From positions 806,001-870,000 of the forward strand of contig NZ_SNYI01000001.1 in the NCBI RefSeq assembly GCF_004362865.1: 64,000 nucleotides of DNA. The letters run 5' to 3'. A program made the translations under genes and the position numbers. A model generated the notes under the pieces. It was not told where the DNA came from and did not search any database. It worked only from the letters and a program-made list of their open reading frames with translations. Positions 9,135-16,892 of the stretch are shown here, piece after piece (position 1 is the first letter of the stretch; every line of letters begins with the position of its first letter). The DNA is from Zeaxanthinibacter enoshimensis (GTDB lineage Bacteria; Bacteroidota; Bacteroidia; Flavobacteriales; Flavobacteriaceae).

Positions 9135-10223
9135 ATGAAAGAACGCATTGTTTCGGTAGATATATTCCGGGGCCTGACCATAGCCCTGATGATCCTGGTT
9201 AATACTCCGGGAAACTGGGAACATGTTTACGGGCCGTTTCTACATGCCCCCTGGCATGGATACACGCCCACAGACCTGGTCTTTCCGTTTTTCCTGTTTA
9301 TAGTGGGAACCTCTATTGTCCTGGCATACAGGAACAGGAGGCCTGATGCCTCCACTGTCAGGAAAATAAGCGTACGCAGTCTGAAACTTATAGGGCTGGG
9401 ATTATTCCTCGGTGCCTTCACGCTCACCTTCCCCTTTTTTAAGGACTTTGAAGATATCCGGTTCCCGGGGGTGCTGCAGCGAATCGGGATAGTATTCTTT
9501 TTTGCAGCTCTGCTTTATCTCTATACCAACTGGCGGGTTATCCTGGCGGTGAGCATCATAATTCTCCTTGGTTACTGGGTTTGGCTGGGCTATATTCCAC
9601 TTGAAGGAGGTTCACCGACCTATGAGAGAGCAGCGAACAACTGGACCAATTATATAGACCTGAACGTCCTGGGCACCCATATGTATAAAGAGGATTACGA
9701 CCCCGAAGGTATACTAAGTACTTTTCCTGCCCTGGTGACTGCCTTGTTGGGCATTTTTACCGGCCGGGTACTGATATCGGCAAGGCCATCCAAAGTGATC
9801 ACCATGGTTATAATGGGGGTAGTAATGCTGGCAGCAGGTTACTTGTGGGATGTCTTCTTCCCCATCAATAAAGCATTATGGACCAGCAGTTACGTACTGG
9901 TAACCGCAGGCTGGGCCAACCTCCTGCTTGCACTTATCTATTACCTGACAGATGTAAGAGGTTTAAAATTCGGCAGTATATTCAGGTATGCCGGGGCGAA
10001 CGCCATCACAATTTATTTCCTCTCGAGTTTCTTCACTAAAATTTTCTACCTGGTAAGGGTGGGAGAAAATAACTCCCTCCACGGCTGGCTTTACAAGACC
10101 GTATTTGTCTATGAATCTATTTCCATGAAAACCTCTTCCCTGCTGTACGGTTTAACGGTTACCGCCTTTTACCTGCTTATAGCCTACCTGATGTATAAGA
10201 GGAACATATTTATAAAAGTATAA
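9135..10223 (+). CDS. DUF5009 / heparan-alpha-glucosaminide N-acetyltransferase-like membrane protein
   Basis: 362 residues with about 9-10 membrane helices. The opening IVSVDIFRGLTIALMIL and the following W-H-G-Y-T-P-T-D-L-V-F-P-F-F-L-F-I-V-G segment (His and Asp conserved) are the hallmark of the DUF5009/NagX family, related to lysosomal HGSNAT, which moves an acetyl group from cytosolic acetyl-CoA across the membrane to an amino sugar. In glycan loci the gene usually travels with a sugar transporter, as here with the SSS gene 17 bases upstream. Bacterial substrates are not known. It ends 13 bases from the convergent esterase gene. Confidence 0.8.
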   Translation: MKERIVSVDIFRGLTIALMILVNTPGNWEHVYGPFLHAPWHGYTPTDLVFPFFLFIVGTSIVLAYRNRRPDASTVRKISVRSLKLIGLGLFLGAFTLTFPFFKDFEDIRFPGVLQRIGIVFFFAALLYLYTNWRVILAVSIIILLGYWVWLGYIPLEGGSPTYERAANNWTNYIDLNVLGTHMYKEDYDPEGILSTFPALVTALLGIFTGRVLISARPSKVITMVIMGVVMLAAGYLWDVFFPINKALWTSSYVLVTAGWANLLLALIYYLTDVRGLKFGSIFRYAGANAITIYFLSSFFTKIFYLVRVGENNSLHGWLYKTVFVYESISMKTSSLLYGLTVTAFYLLIAYLMYKRNIFIKV

Positions 10224-10236
10224 AGCAATGCAGGGT

Positions 10237-11094
10237 TTAATGCGATGGGCCTGACTCGATAGGGATACTTACCGGCACATCTTTCACCACCGGGAAAGCC
10301 CATTTCAGGAAGTCGGGGAATACCCGTGCCCAGGTAGGGAGGTCGTGCCGGCCGCCTTTTACTTCCACGTAAGTAATATCGCCGGGATAGGAATAACCTT
10401 TCTTCTGCAGTTCACGGATAAGGGCCTTGGTATCGTCAATAGAATCAATGACTCCATTCTTATTCCTGTCTGCAATTTCATCCTGGGTACCACACTGGAA
10501 CCAGAACCTCATATCCTCCGCCCCGGGGTTTTTACTGACTAGATTTAGTACCATCCTGCTCCGGTCTTCCATGTCTCCCGGCACGTATGGCTTATCGCGC
10601 CACCAGAACGAACCGCTGAATACCCCAATATTCCTGAAATGTTCAGGATGGGAATAGGCGATATCAAAAGCGGATAATCCCCCTAATGACATCCCGCAGA
10701 ATACCCAGTCAGAGGCCTTTTCCGATACTTTGAATTCGCGTTGGAGGAAGGGAATAAATTCTTCCACGATGAATTTGCTGTAGGCCGAAGCCCGATCTCC
10801 CCTTCCTTTATAATCAGGCGACCCGGAGATGCCGTACTCCTGCATCCTCCTGTGGTCTGTCTCGATTCCTATATAGATGAATGGGCTGAGGGTAGCATCG
10901 TTGAAGGCATTGATCAGGGTATTCTCCAGGGTCATAGCCCTGAAATCCTGCCCGTCATTCATCAGGAGTACAGGGAATGCCCCGCCTTCCGACTGATAAT
11001 CTGCCGGGGCTACCCATCGGAATACAACTTTTCTCCTAAGATTTTTGGAATAAAATCGCCCTTTCAGGCTTATGATATCAATTTCAAACGACAT
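10237..11094 (-). CDS. Putative esterase (Fes/EsteraseD-like alpha/beta hydrolase)
   Basis: 285 residues, no signal peptide. Nucleophile Ser136 sits in G-M-S-L-G-G; acid and base are probably in the DEIADRNKNGV region and in GGRHDLPTW near the end. The sequence resembles the putative-esterase family that includes enterochelin esterase, feruloyl esterase and S-formylglutathione hydrolase. Transcribed away from the + strand esterase at 11219, sharing a 124-base divergent spacer with it, so it may belong functionally with the amidoligase cluster that follows rather than with the glycan genes. Substrate unknown. Confidence 0.75.
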   Translation of the reverse strand: MSFEIDIISLKGRFYSKNLRRKVVFRWVAPADYQSEGGAFPVLLMNDGQDFRAMTLENTLINAFNDATLSPFIYIGIETDHRRMQEYGISGSPDYKGRGDRASAYSKFIVEEFIPFLQREFKVSEKASDWVFCGMSLGGLSAFDIAYSHPEHFRNIGVFSGSFWWRDKPYVPGDMEDRSRMVLNLVSKNPGAEDMRFWFQCGTQDEIADRNKNGVIDSIDDTKALIRELQKKGYSYPGDITYVEVKGGRHDLPTWARVFPDFLKWAFPVVKDVPVSIPIESGPSH

Positions 11095-11182
11095 GATCAG
11101 CTATAAAGTGCAAGTATACTTATTCCCGGGAATTATTCCGAACCTTCCCGCGTATAAAAAGACTTCAGTCAGAGGGATTTAG

Positions 11183-11213
11183 TTGTTAAAGAAAGTAAAA
11201 TAAGCTACATTTA
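11183..11213 (+). promoter_or_regulatory. Near-consensus Bacteroidota promoter for the amidoligase cluster esterase
   Basis: TTG at 11183-11185, a 20-base spacer, then TACATTTA at 11206-11213 (consensus TAnnTTTG). A start point 5-7 bases downstream would fall on the ATG at 11219, implying a leaderless or almost leaderless transcript. Confidence 0.4.
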
Positions 11214-11218
11214 AGATA

Positions 11219-11929
11219 ATGGCAACAGCAAGACACATCCAATATTACTCCAATATCCTTGGGCGTGATATTAACCTCGAAATAACCGGGCACTGGGGTC
11301 ATCCCATCCTTATGTTTCCCTCTTCATACGGGAGCTATACACAGAACCGGGATTTTGGACTCAACCAGTCGGTGATGCATTTCATAGACCAGGGAAAGAT
11401 CAAACTGTACAACGTGGAGTCTATAGACGGACTTACCTTTTACGCTGACAACCTTTCCTCGGAGGTGAAGATCCATAATTATGAATTGTATATGCAATTC
11501 CTGAAAGACGAGCTCATTCCCTATATACAGCAGGAATGCAATACCCACAGGATAGGTGTTGCCGGGGTGAGTTTCGGGGGGTACCATGCGGCCAACACCG
11601 CCTTCCGGTTCCCGGACCTGGTATCCCACCTGTTTTCAATGTCCGGGGTCTTTAATATCCGGAATTTTACCCCCTTGTCTGACGACATGAGGATCTATTT
11701 TAACTGCCCGGACGAATTTATGCAGAACGAGGAATCCTGGAAGTTCATGCATATGCAGATTGTACTCAGCACCTCTAACTGGGACAGTTGTAAACCTAAG
11801 AATGAACACATGGCCAACATACTGGCCAATAAGGGAATCCCGTACTGGTATGACGAAAAACAATGGATTGACCATGACTGGCCCTTATGGAAGATGGTGT
11901 TTCCCGAGTACATAGGCCGTTATTTTTGA
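11219..11929 (+). CDS. Small esterase of the cluster (alpha/beta hydrolase)
   Basis: 236 residues, cytoplasmic. Ser118 in G-V-S-F-G-G is the likely nucleophile and the His of WIDHDWP the base. It belongs to the same esterase superfamily as the divergent gene upstream but is not a close copy: it lacks the N-terminal beta-sandwich portion. It is the first gene of a + strand run that continues after 27 bases with an ATP-grasp ligase and then a GCS2 ligase. Such esterases are common partners of amidoligases and may trim or release the product. The actual ester or amide bond is unknown. Confidence 0.75.
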   Translation: MATARHIQYYSNILGRDINLEITGHWGHPILMFPSSYGSYTQNRDFGLNQSVMHFIDQGKIKLYNVESIDGLTFYADNLSSEVKIHNYELYMQFLKDELIPYIQQECNTHRIGVAGVSFGGYHAANTAFRFPDLVSHLFSMSGVFNIRNFTPLSDDMRIYFNCPDEFMQNEESWKFMHMQIVLSTSNWDSCKPKNEHMANILANKGIPYWYDEKQWIDHDWPLWKMVFPEYIGRYF

Positions 11930-11956
11930 TCATTAACTAAAAGAACCAAATGCATT

Positions 11957-13027
11957 ATGAAAAAAGTTGGAATACTATTCGGAATGGAGGATACCTATCC
12001 CTGGGCATTTATTGAGCGGGTAAACCAGATTGGGGATGGCAAGGTTAAGGCCGAAGCTGTACAGATAGATAAAGTACAACAGGGAATAGATTATGGATAC
12101 CATGTGATCATTGACCGTATTTCCCAGGAAGTACCTTTTTACAGGTCCTACCTGAAAAATGCTGCCCTGATGGGAACTGCTGTGATCAACAACCCGTTCT
12201 GGTGGAGTGCGGATGAGAAGTTTTTCAATAATTGTCTCTCGGTGCAACTGGGTGTTCCCGTTCCCAAGACAGTATTACTGCCCTCCAAGGAAAGACCTGA
12301 TGATACTACCGAGAAATCGTTCCGAAACCTCAGGGCTCCTTTGGATTGGGATTATATGTTTGATTATATCGGGTTCCCGGCCTATATGAAGCCCCATTCA
12401 GGGGGTGGTTGGAAAAGCGTGTACAAGGTAGAGAGCCCGGAAGACCTGTTTGCCAAACATGGAGAGACAGAGCAGCTGGTGATGATGTTACAGGAGGAGA
12501 TCGTCTTTGACGATTATTACCGGGTATACTGCCTCGGGCAGAAATATGTTCACATTATGCCTTATGAACCCAGGAACGAGTTTCACCTTAGGTATGCAAC
12601 CGAGTCCAAGATCAAGGGTGATGAGCATAAGAAGCTGATGAAGACTATCCACGACTTAACCATTAAGCTGAACAAGGCCCTGGGATATGATTTTAACACT
12701 GTGGAATTCGCGGTCAGGAACGGGATCCCATATGCGATAGATTTCTGTAACCCTGCCCCGGATGCTGATATAAATTCGGTAGGCCAACAGAATTTTGACT
12801 GGATCGTAGAACATTCAGCGAAACTGGCAGTGGAAAAAGCTAAGGCTCATAAGGCCAAAAAGAATAACTGCACCTGGGGGACCTTTTTACAGGAGGCTAT
12901 CTCCGGCCCAAAGGGAACCAGGCCTGCGGGGTTAAAAACTGCTTCCGAAGCAAAGAAGACTGTCCTAAAAAAGCCGGTAGCAAAGAAGAAAGTCGCACCT
13001 ACAAAGAAAAGTCCCACCAAGAATTAA
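11957..13027 (+). CDS. ATP-grasp amidoligase
   Basis: 356 residues. N-terminal Rossmann-like part (VGILFGMEDTYPW), then an ATP-grasp core: Lys in YMKPHSGGGW for phosphate binding, adenine-loop LQEEI, and the metal-binding triad in FNTVEF and AIDFCNPAPD. This fold activates a carboxylate as acyl phosphate and joins it to an amine. The C-terminal 50 residues are very rich in Lys, Ala, Pro and Thr (repeated KK), a disordered tail that could bind nucleic acid, polyphosphate or a partner. It starts 27 bases after the esterase and ends 24 bases before the GCS2 gene. Substrates unknown. Confidence 0.8.
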   Translation: MKKVGILFGMEDTYPWAFIERVNQIGDGKVKAEAVQIDKVQQGIDYGYHVIIDRISQEVPFYRSYLKNAALMGTAVINNPFWWSADEKFFNNCLSVQLGVPVPKTVLLPSKERPDDTTEKSFRNLRAPLDWDYMFDYIGFPAYMKPHSGGGWKSVYKVESPEDLFAKHGETEQLVMMLQEEIVFDDYYRVYCLGQKYVHIMPYEPRNEFHLRYATESKIKGDEHKKLMKTIHDLTIKLNKALGYDFNTVEFAVRNGIPYAIDFCNPAPDADINSVGQQNFDWIVEHSAKLAVEKAKAHKAKKNNCTWGTFLQEAISGPKGTRPAGLKTASEAKKTVLKKPVAKKKVAPTKKSPTKN

Positions 13028-13051
13028 CAGCTACCGACCAAATCACAACAA

Positions 13052-14149
13052 ATGGAAAAGTTTACATTGGGCATAGAAGAGGAATTCCAGATTCTGGATG
13101 GCGATAGCCTCATGTTGCGTTCACAGATGTCCAAGATCATTCAGGACGGACAGATCATTCTCAAGGAACGTATCAAGCAGGAAATGCACCAGTCCGTAGT
13201 GGAAATGGGAACCAATATCTGCGAGAACATCCAGCAGGCCCGCGATGAGGTCTCCTACCTGCGGCAGCAGATCATTGCCCTGGCCGGGAACGAAGGACTG
13301 AAGGTCGCGGCTGCCGGTACCCATCCCTGTTCCCACTGGAGAGACCAGCTGATCACCCCGGATCCCCGGTATGACCAGCTGATAGAAGAGATGAAGGATG
13401 TGGCCCGGTCTAACCTGATCTTTGGGATGCACGTTCATGTAGGCATTCCCAACAGGGAAGAAGGGATGCAGATCATGAATGTTGCCCGTTACTTTCTGCC
13501 ACACCTCTATGCATTGTCAACTAATTCTCCTTTCTGGGAGGGACATGAGACCGGATTTAAATCGTTCCGGTCCAAGATCTTCGATAAATTTCCGCGTACC
13601 GGTATTCCGCCCTACTTCTCTAATGTGGAGGAGTATGACAGGTTTATCAACGTCCTCGTAAAGACCGGATGCATAGATAACGGGAAAAAGATCTGGTGGG
13701 ATCTCAGGCTTCATCCCTTTTACCCCACAGTAGAATTCCGGATCTGTGATATGATGATGACCGTAGATGAGGTTATTTGTGTGGCGGCCCTTATGCAGTG
13801 TATAATTGCCAAGCTCATCAAGTTACACCGGAAAAACCAGAGTTTCAGAACCTACAGGCGTGTCCTGATCAATGAAAATAAATGGCGGGCAGGGAGATAT
13901 GGTATAGAGGCGAAATTGATCGATTTCGGGAAAGAGGCCGAGGTGCCTTTTAAGAGCCTGATGATAGAATTGCTCGATTTTATTGACGATGTCGTGGTTG
14001 ATATGGGTTGCCGTGCGGAAGTGAACTACGTGTACCAGATGCTCGAACAGGGATCCGGCGCAGACCGTCAGTTAAAAGTATTCCGTGAAACAGGAGACCT
14101 GGTGAAGGTGGTAGATTATATCATCTGTGAAACCTCTAAAGGGCTTTAG
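13052..14149 (+). CDS. Carboxylate-amine ligase, GCS2 (YbdK/EgtA-like) family
   Basis: 365 residues. The start FTLGIEEEFQIL contains the Glu cluster that binds Mg-ATP in glutamate-cysteine ligase type 2 proteins; HVHVGI and the later FRICDMMM segment (Arg, Glu/Asp) are also family motifs. Length fits YbdK-type proteins (about 370). The family makes gamma-glutamyl or other carboxylate-amine bonds using ATP. In operon with the ATP-grasp gene upstream; the GATase gene follows after a 74-base gap that holds a possible promoter. No other glutathione, ergothioneine or mycothiol gene is nearby, so the product is probably none of these. Confidence 0.88.
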   Translation: MEKFTLGIEEEFQILDGDSLMLRSQMSKIIQDGQIILKERIKQEMHQSVVEMGTNICENIQQARDEVSYLRQQIIALAGNEGLKVAAAGTHPCSHWRDQLITPDPRYDQLIEEMKDVARSNLIFGMHVHVGIPNREEGMQIMNVARYFLPHLYALSTNSPFWEGHETGFKSFRSKIFDKFPRTGIPPYFSNVEEYDRFINVLVKTGCIDNGKKIWWDLRLHPFYPTVEFRICDMMMTVDEVICVAALMQCIIAKLIKLHRKNQSFRTYRRVLINENKWRAGRYGIEAKLIDFGKEAEVPFKSLMIELLDFIDDVVVDMGCRAEVNYVYQMLEQGSGADRQLKVFRETGDLVKVVDYIICETSKGL

Positions 14150-14181
14150 TTAAATTTTAGTGATACACCCTTTATAATCCG

Positions 14182-14189
14182 TAGATTTG
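14182..14189 (+). promoter_or_regulatory. Possible -7 promoter box (TAGATTTG) ahead of the GATase gene
   Basis: Exact TAnnTTTG match; an AT-rich TTTTAG lies about 21 bases upstream in place of a clear -33 TTTG. If used, transcription begins near 14195, favouring the ATG at 14215 or 14224 over the TTG or ATG at 14194/14200. Confidence 0.4.
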
Positions 14190-14223
14190 CAGCTTGTTAA
14201 TGCATGAGCGAGTAATGAAGAGA

Positions 14224-15051
14224 ATGATAAGAATAGCAGTACTGGATATGAACGCAGGCCAACCTAACGAGGGGATGCGTTGTATCAGGAGCCTTGTAGA
14301 AGGTTTCCTGGCAGAGGATGATGTGGATGGGGTATACAAAGTCTTCGAAGTAAGGGTCGAAAAGCAATTGCCCGAGGTAGCAGAATATGACATTTTCATC
14401 TGCTCCGGCGGTCCCGGCAGCCCGAAAGATCAGGGGGAGGACTGGCAAAAAGCATTTAACGCTTTCCTGGATGAAGTGAAGGCGCACAATACCTCTGAAG
14501 AATATAAAAAACACCTGTTCCTGATCTGCCACTCCTTCCAGCTGGCATGCCAGCATTGGCAACTCGCGAAAATTACCAAAAGACGTTCCATGGCCTTCGG
14601 TGTCATGCCGGTGCATAAGACGCCGCAGGGGAAAGAAGAACCGCTGCTAAAAGACCTGGACGACCCGTTTTATGCGGTGGACTCCCGCGAATACCAGGTG
14701 GTCGAGGTCAGGCAGAAAAGGATGAAGGAATTTGGAGCCAAAGTACTCTGCAGGGAAAAAGAGCGGCCTAAGGTCCCCTTGGAAAGAGCCGTAATGGCGA
14801 TACGCTTCTCAGAGGAGATCTTTGGAGTGCAGTTTCACCCGGAAGCAGATGCTGACGGAATGCATACACACTTCCAGAAAAAGGAGAAACAACAACTCAT
14901 TATCAAACACAAGGGAGAAGAAAAATTCAGGGAAATGTTGTTACATCTCCGGGATGAGGATAAGATCTCCAAAACCCATGGCATCCTGATCCCGCAATTT
15001 CTCAGGAATGCCACCGATGCCATCATCCAATCTAAATTTGTCTCCGCATGA
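14224..15051 (+). CDS. Type 1 glutamine amidotransferase
   Basis: 275 residues from ATG 14224 (MIRIAVLDMNAG); in-frame starts exist at 14194 (TTG), 14200 and 14215, but the extra residues are not family-like and the first two clash with the likely promoter at 14182. The class I GATase triad is complete: Cys102 in LICHSFQ, His205 and Glu207 in FHPEAD. Such domains release ammonia from glutamine for a partner enzyme, or hydrolyse gamma-glutamyl bonds. The stop overlaps the next start (ATGA), which indicates translational coupling to the 398-residue protein. In this setting it could feed ammonia to a ligase or remove a gamma-glutamyl group from an intermediate. Confidence 0.85.
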   Translation: MIRIAVLDMNAGQPNEGMRCIRSLVEGFLAEDDVDGVYKVFEVRVEKQLPEVAEYDIFICSGGPGSPKDQGEDWQKAFNAFLDEVKAHNTSEEYKKHLFLICHSFQLACQHWQLAKITKRRSMAFGVMPVHKTPQGKEEPLLKDLDDPFYAVDSREYQVVEVRQKRMKEFGAKVLCREKERPKVPLERAVMAIRFSEEIFGVQFHPEADADGMHTHFQKKEKQQLIIKHKGEEKFREMLLHLRDEDKISKTHGILIPQFLRNATDAIIQSKFVSA

Positions 15052-16244
15052 TACCAGAAGTACGCGCCTCTTTTAATAGTTCATTTGATGAATCGCATTA
15101 CCAGGCGCTGCTCGAGGATATGAAAACAAGGTTTGATGAAGCTGCAGGGTTCCGTATTTCCGAAACCCCGGTCTTTATCAGTAAGGAGGCAAAGGAAATG
15201 ATATTCAGTGCCTGTGATGCGATCATAGAGCAAATAGGTAAACTGGATTTCTATGCCCTTCGTGAAAAGTATATCCCTGAAGATCTTCGGAGCGATACCC
15301 CTTTGGAAGACCCGCATTTCCTGGCCATCGATTTTGGTATGTGTGTAGGAGATAACGGGAAGATAGTTCCGCAGCTGATAGAATTGCAGGCATTTCCCTC
15401 CCTGTTCCTTTACCAGAATTACCTCGGGGCGGCTTACCGCAAATTTTATCCCGCCGTACCCATTGATCGCTTTGATTACCTCTTCAGCGAGTTGACTGCC
15501 CCCGCCTACCTGGAAAAAATGAGGCGGGTGATCCTGGGACCCCAGCCTGCTGAGAACGTGATCTTGTTAGAGCTCTTCCCTGAAAAGCAAAAAACAAGGA
15601 TAGACTTCTGGGCGACCAAACAAGCGCTGGGCATAGAAGTGGTTTGCGTCACCCGCATCCTGAAAGAAGGGAGGCAGCTCTTTTACGAAAAGGACGGGAA
15701 GAAAGTTCGTATCCGCCGTATCTACAACCGGGTGATACAAGACGACCTGCTTCAATACCCGGACCTGGAATTACCTTTCAGGTTTAACGAGGACCTGGAT
15801 GTCAACTGGATTTCACACCCCGATTGGTTTAACCTGATCTCCAAATCGATCATGCCCAGGCTGCAACATGAATATATCCCCACATCGTATTACCTGGATG
15901 AAAGACCCGGAAATCTGGACCTGCAGAATTATGTCCTGAAGCCTCTTTTTTCTTTTGCCGGGAAAGGCGTGGAACTGAATCCAACGGAATCTATGCTGGC
16001 CGCAATCCTGGATAAGCAGAATTACATTTTACAGCAAAAAGTAGAATATGCCCCGCTGGTAAAATGCCCTGACGGGTCTTATTCCAAGGTTGAGTTAAGG
16101 ATCCTATATGCGAAGGAAGATAAAGAAGAACATCTTCAGCCGGTTATCAACCTGGCGAGGATGGGTAAGGGAAAACTTATTAATGTTTCCCATGCAACCG
16201 ATGCTACCTGGATCGGATCTTCCGTATGTTATTTCGAATCTTGA
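15048..16244 (+). CDS. Uncharacterised protein with ATP-grasp-like C-terminal half
   Basis: 398 residues; no confident family name. The C-terminal half has features of an ATP-grasp fold as in glutathionylspermidine-synthase-type ligases: VLKPLFSFAGKGVEL (Lys plus Gly-rich loop), ILQQKVEYAP and the acidic/basic KVELRILYA strand. The N-terminal half contains FLAIDFGMCV and LIELQAFPS, suggesting a second mixed alpha/beta domain. Its start overlaps the GATase stop by 4 bases and its stop (16244) abuts the convergent ribE stop (16245) with no gap. Inferred to be the second amidoligase of the cluster. It might alternatively be a degenerate, non-catalytic relative. Confidence 0.6.
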   Translation: MIPEVRASFNSSFDESHYQALLEDMKTRFDEAAGFRISETPVFISKEAKEMIFSACDAIIEQIGKLDFYALREKYIPEDLRSDTPLEDPHFLAIDFGMCVGDNGKIVPQLIELQAFPSLFLYQNYLGAAYRKFYPAVPIDRFDYLFSELTAPAYLEKMRRVILGPQPAENVILLELFPEKQKTRIDFWATKQALGIEVVCVTRILKEGRQLFYEKDGKKVRIRRIYNRVIQDDLLQYPDLELPFRFNEDLDVNWISHPDWFNLISKSIMPRLQHEYIPTSYYLDERPGNLDLQNYVLKPLFSFAGKGVELNPTESMLAAILDKQNYILQQKVEYAPLVKCPDGSYSKVELRILYAKEDKEEHLQPVINLARMGKGKLINVSHATDATWIGSSVCYFES

Positions 16245-16835
16245 TTATTTCCGTAATTCCATATACCTGCTGACGTATTTGCCGATTACGTCAAATTCCA
16301 GGTTGACTTCCGTTCCTACCCGGTAAGTATTAAAGCGCGTGTGCTCATAGGTATAAGGAATGATGGCCACGCTGAATTCTGCATCCCCTGAATTGACCAC
16401 GGTCAGGCTGACGCCATCAATGGTTATGGAGCCTTTTTCTATAGTGACATTACCGCTGCCTGCGTCATAGGTAAATGTAAAGAACCAGCTTCCGTCTTTC
16501 TCTTCAATAGCCGTGCAGATTGCAGTCTGGTCCACATGGCCCTGTACCAGGTGGCCGTCCAGGCGGGAACCCATGATCATGGCCCGCTCCAGGTTGACCA
16601 TATCTCCTGCATTCAGATGGCTGAGGTTGGTCTTCTCCAGGGTCTCTTCAATAGCGGTAACCCGGTAGGTGTTACCCTTTGTCTCAACCACGGTAAGGCA
16701 GACCCCGTTGTGAGCAACACTCTGGTCTATTTTCAGTTCCCCGCTGAGGGAAGATTCTATAGTGATGTGAAGGTTTCCCCCGTCTTTATCCAATTGCTTT
16801 ACCCTTCCCAAACTTTCAATGATCCCTGTAAACAT
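16245..16835 (-). CDS. ribE: Riboflavin synthase (alpha subunit type)
   Basis: 196 residues beginning MFTGIIESLG, the invariant start of the family; the open frame extends upstream to 17309 but that part is antisense to pdxA and is not coding. Two tandem lumazine-binding barrels are visible: residues 1-90 (VAHNGVCLTV, LSHLNAGD, VNLERA) and 95-190 (GHLVQGHVDQ, ITIDGVSLTV, HTRFNTY). It converts two 6,7-dimethyl-8-ribityllumazine molecules to riboflavin in the cytoplasm. Transcribed divergently from pdxA, with start codons 57 bases apart and overlapping promoter boxes. The other rib genes are not in the window. Confidence 0.96.
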   Translation of the reverse strand: MFTGIIESLGRVKQLDKDGGNLHITIESSLSGELKIDQSVAHNGVCLTVVETKGNTYRVTAIEETLEKTNLSHLNAGDMVNLERAMIMGSRLDGHLVQGHVDQTAICTAIEEKDGSWFFTFTYDAGSGNVTIEKGSITIDGVSLTVVNSGDAEFSVAIIPYTYEHTRFNTYRVGTEVNLEFDVIGKYVSRYMELRK

Positions 16836-16852
16836 GGTTCGTATAAAATAAG

Positions 16853-16873
16853 TAGTTTTGCTATGCAAAAATA
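16853..16873. promoter_or_regulatory. Overlapping divergent promoter boxes, ribE / pdxA
   Basis: On + TAGTTTTG at 16853-16860 points at pdxA; on - TATTTTTG (complement of 16866-16873) points at ribE. Both match TAnnTTTG exactly but neither has an obvious -33 TTTG. Their predicted transcripts would start inside each other's box, so the two polymerases could not sit at once. Confidence 0.4.
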
Positions 16874-16892
16874 CTACATAACAATAGATTGG

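Noticed and set aside
16536-16892. Extended 470-residue frame of pdxA
   Set aside because: The extension is antisense to ribE and crosses its promoter; the family begins near MEEKGKIRLGIS.
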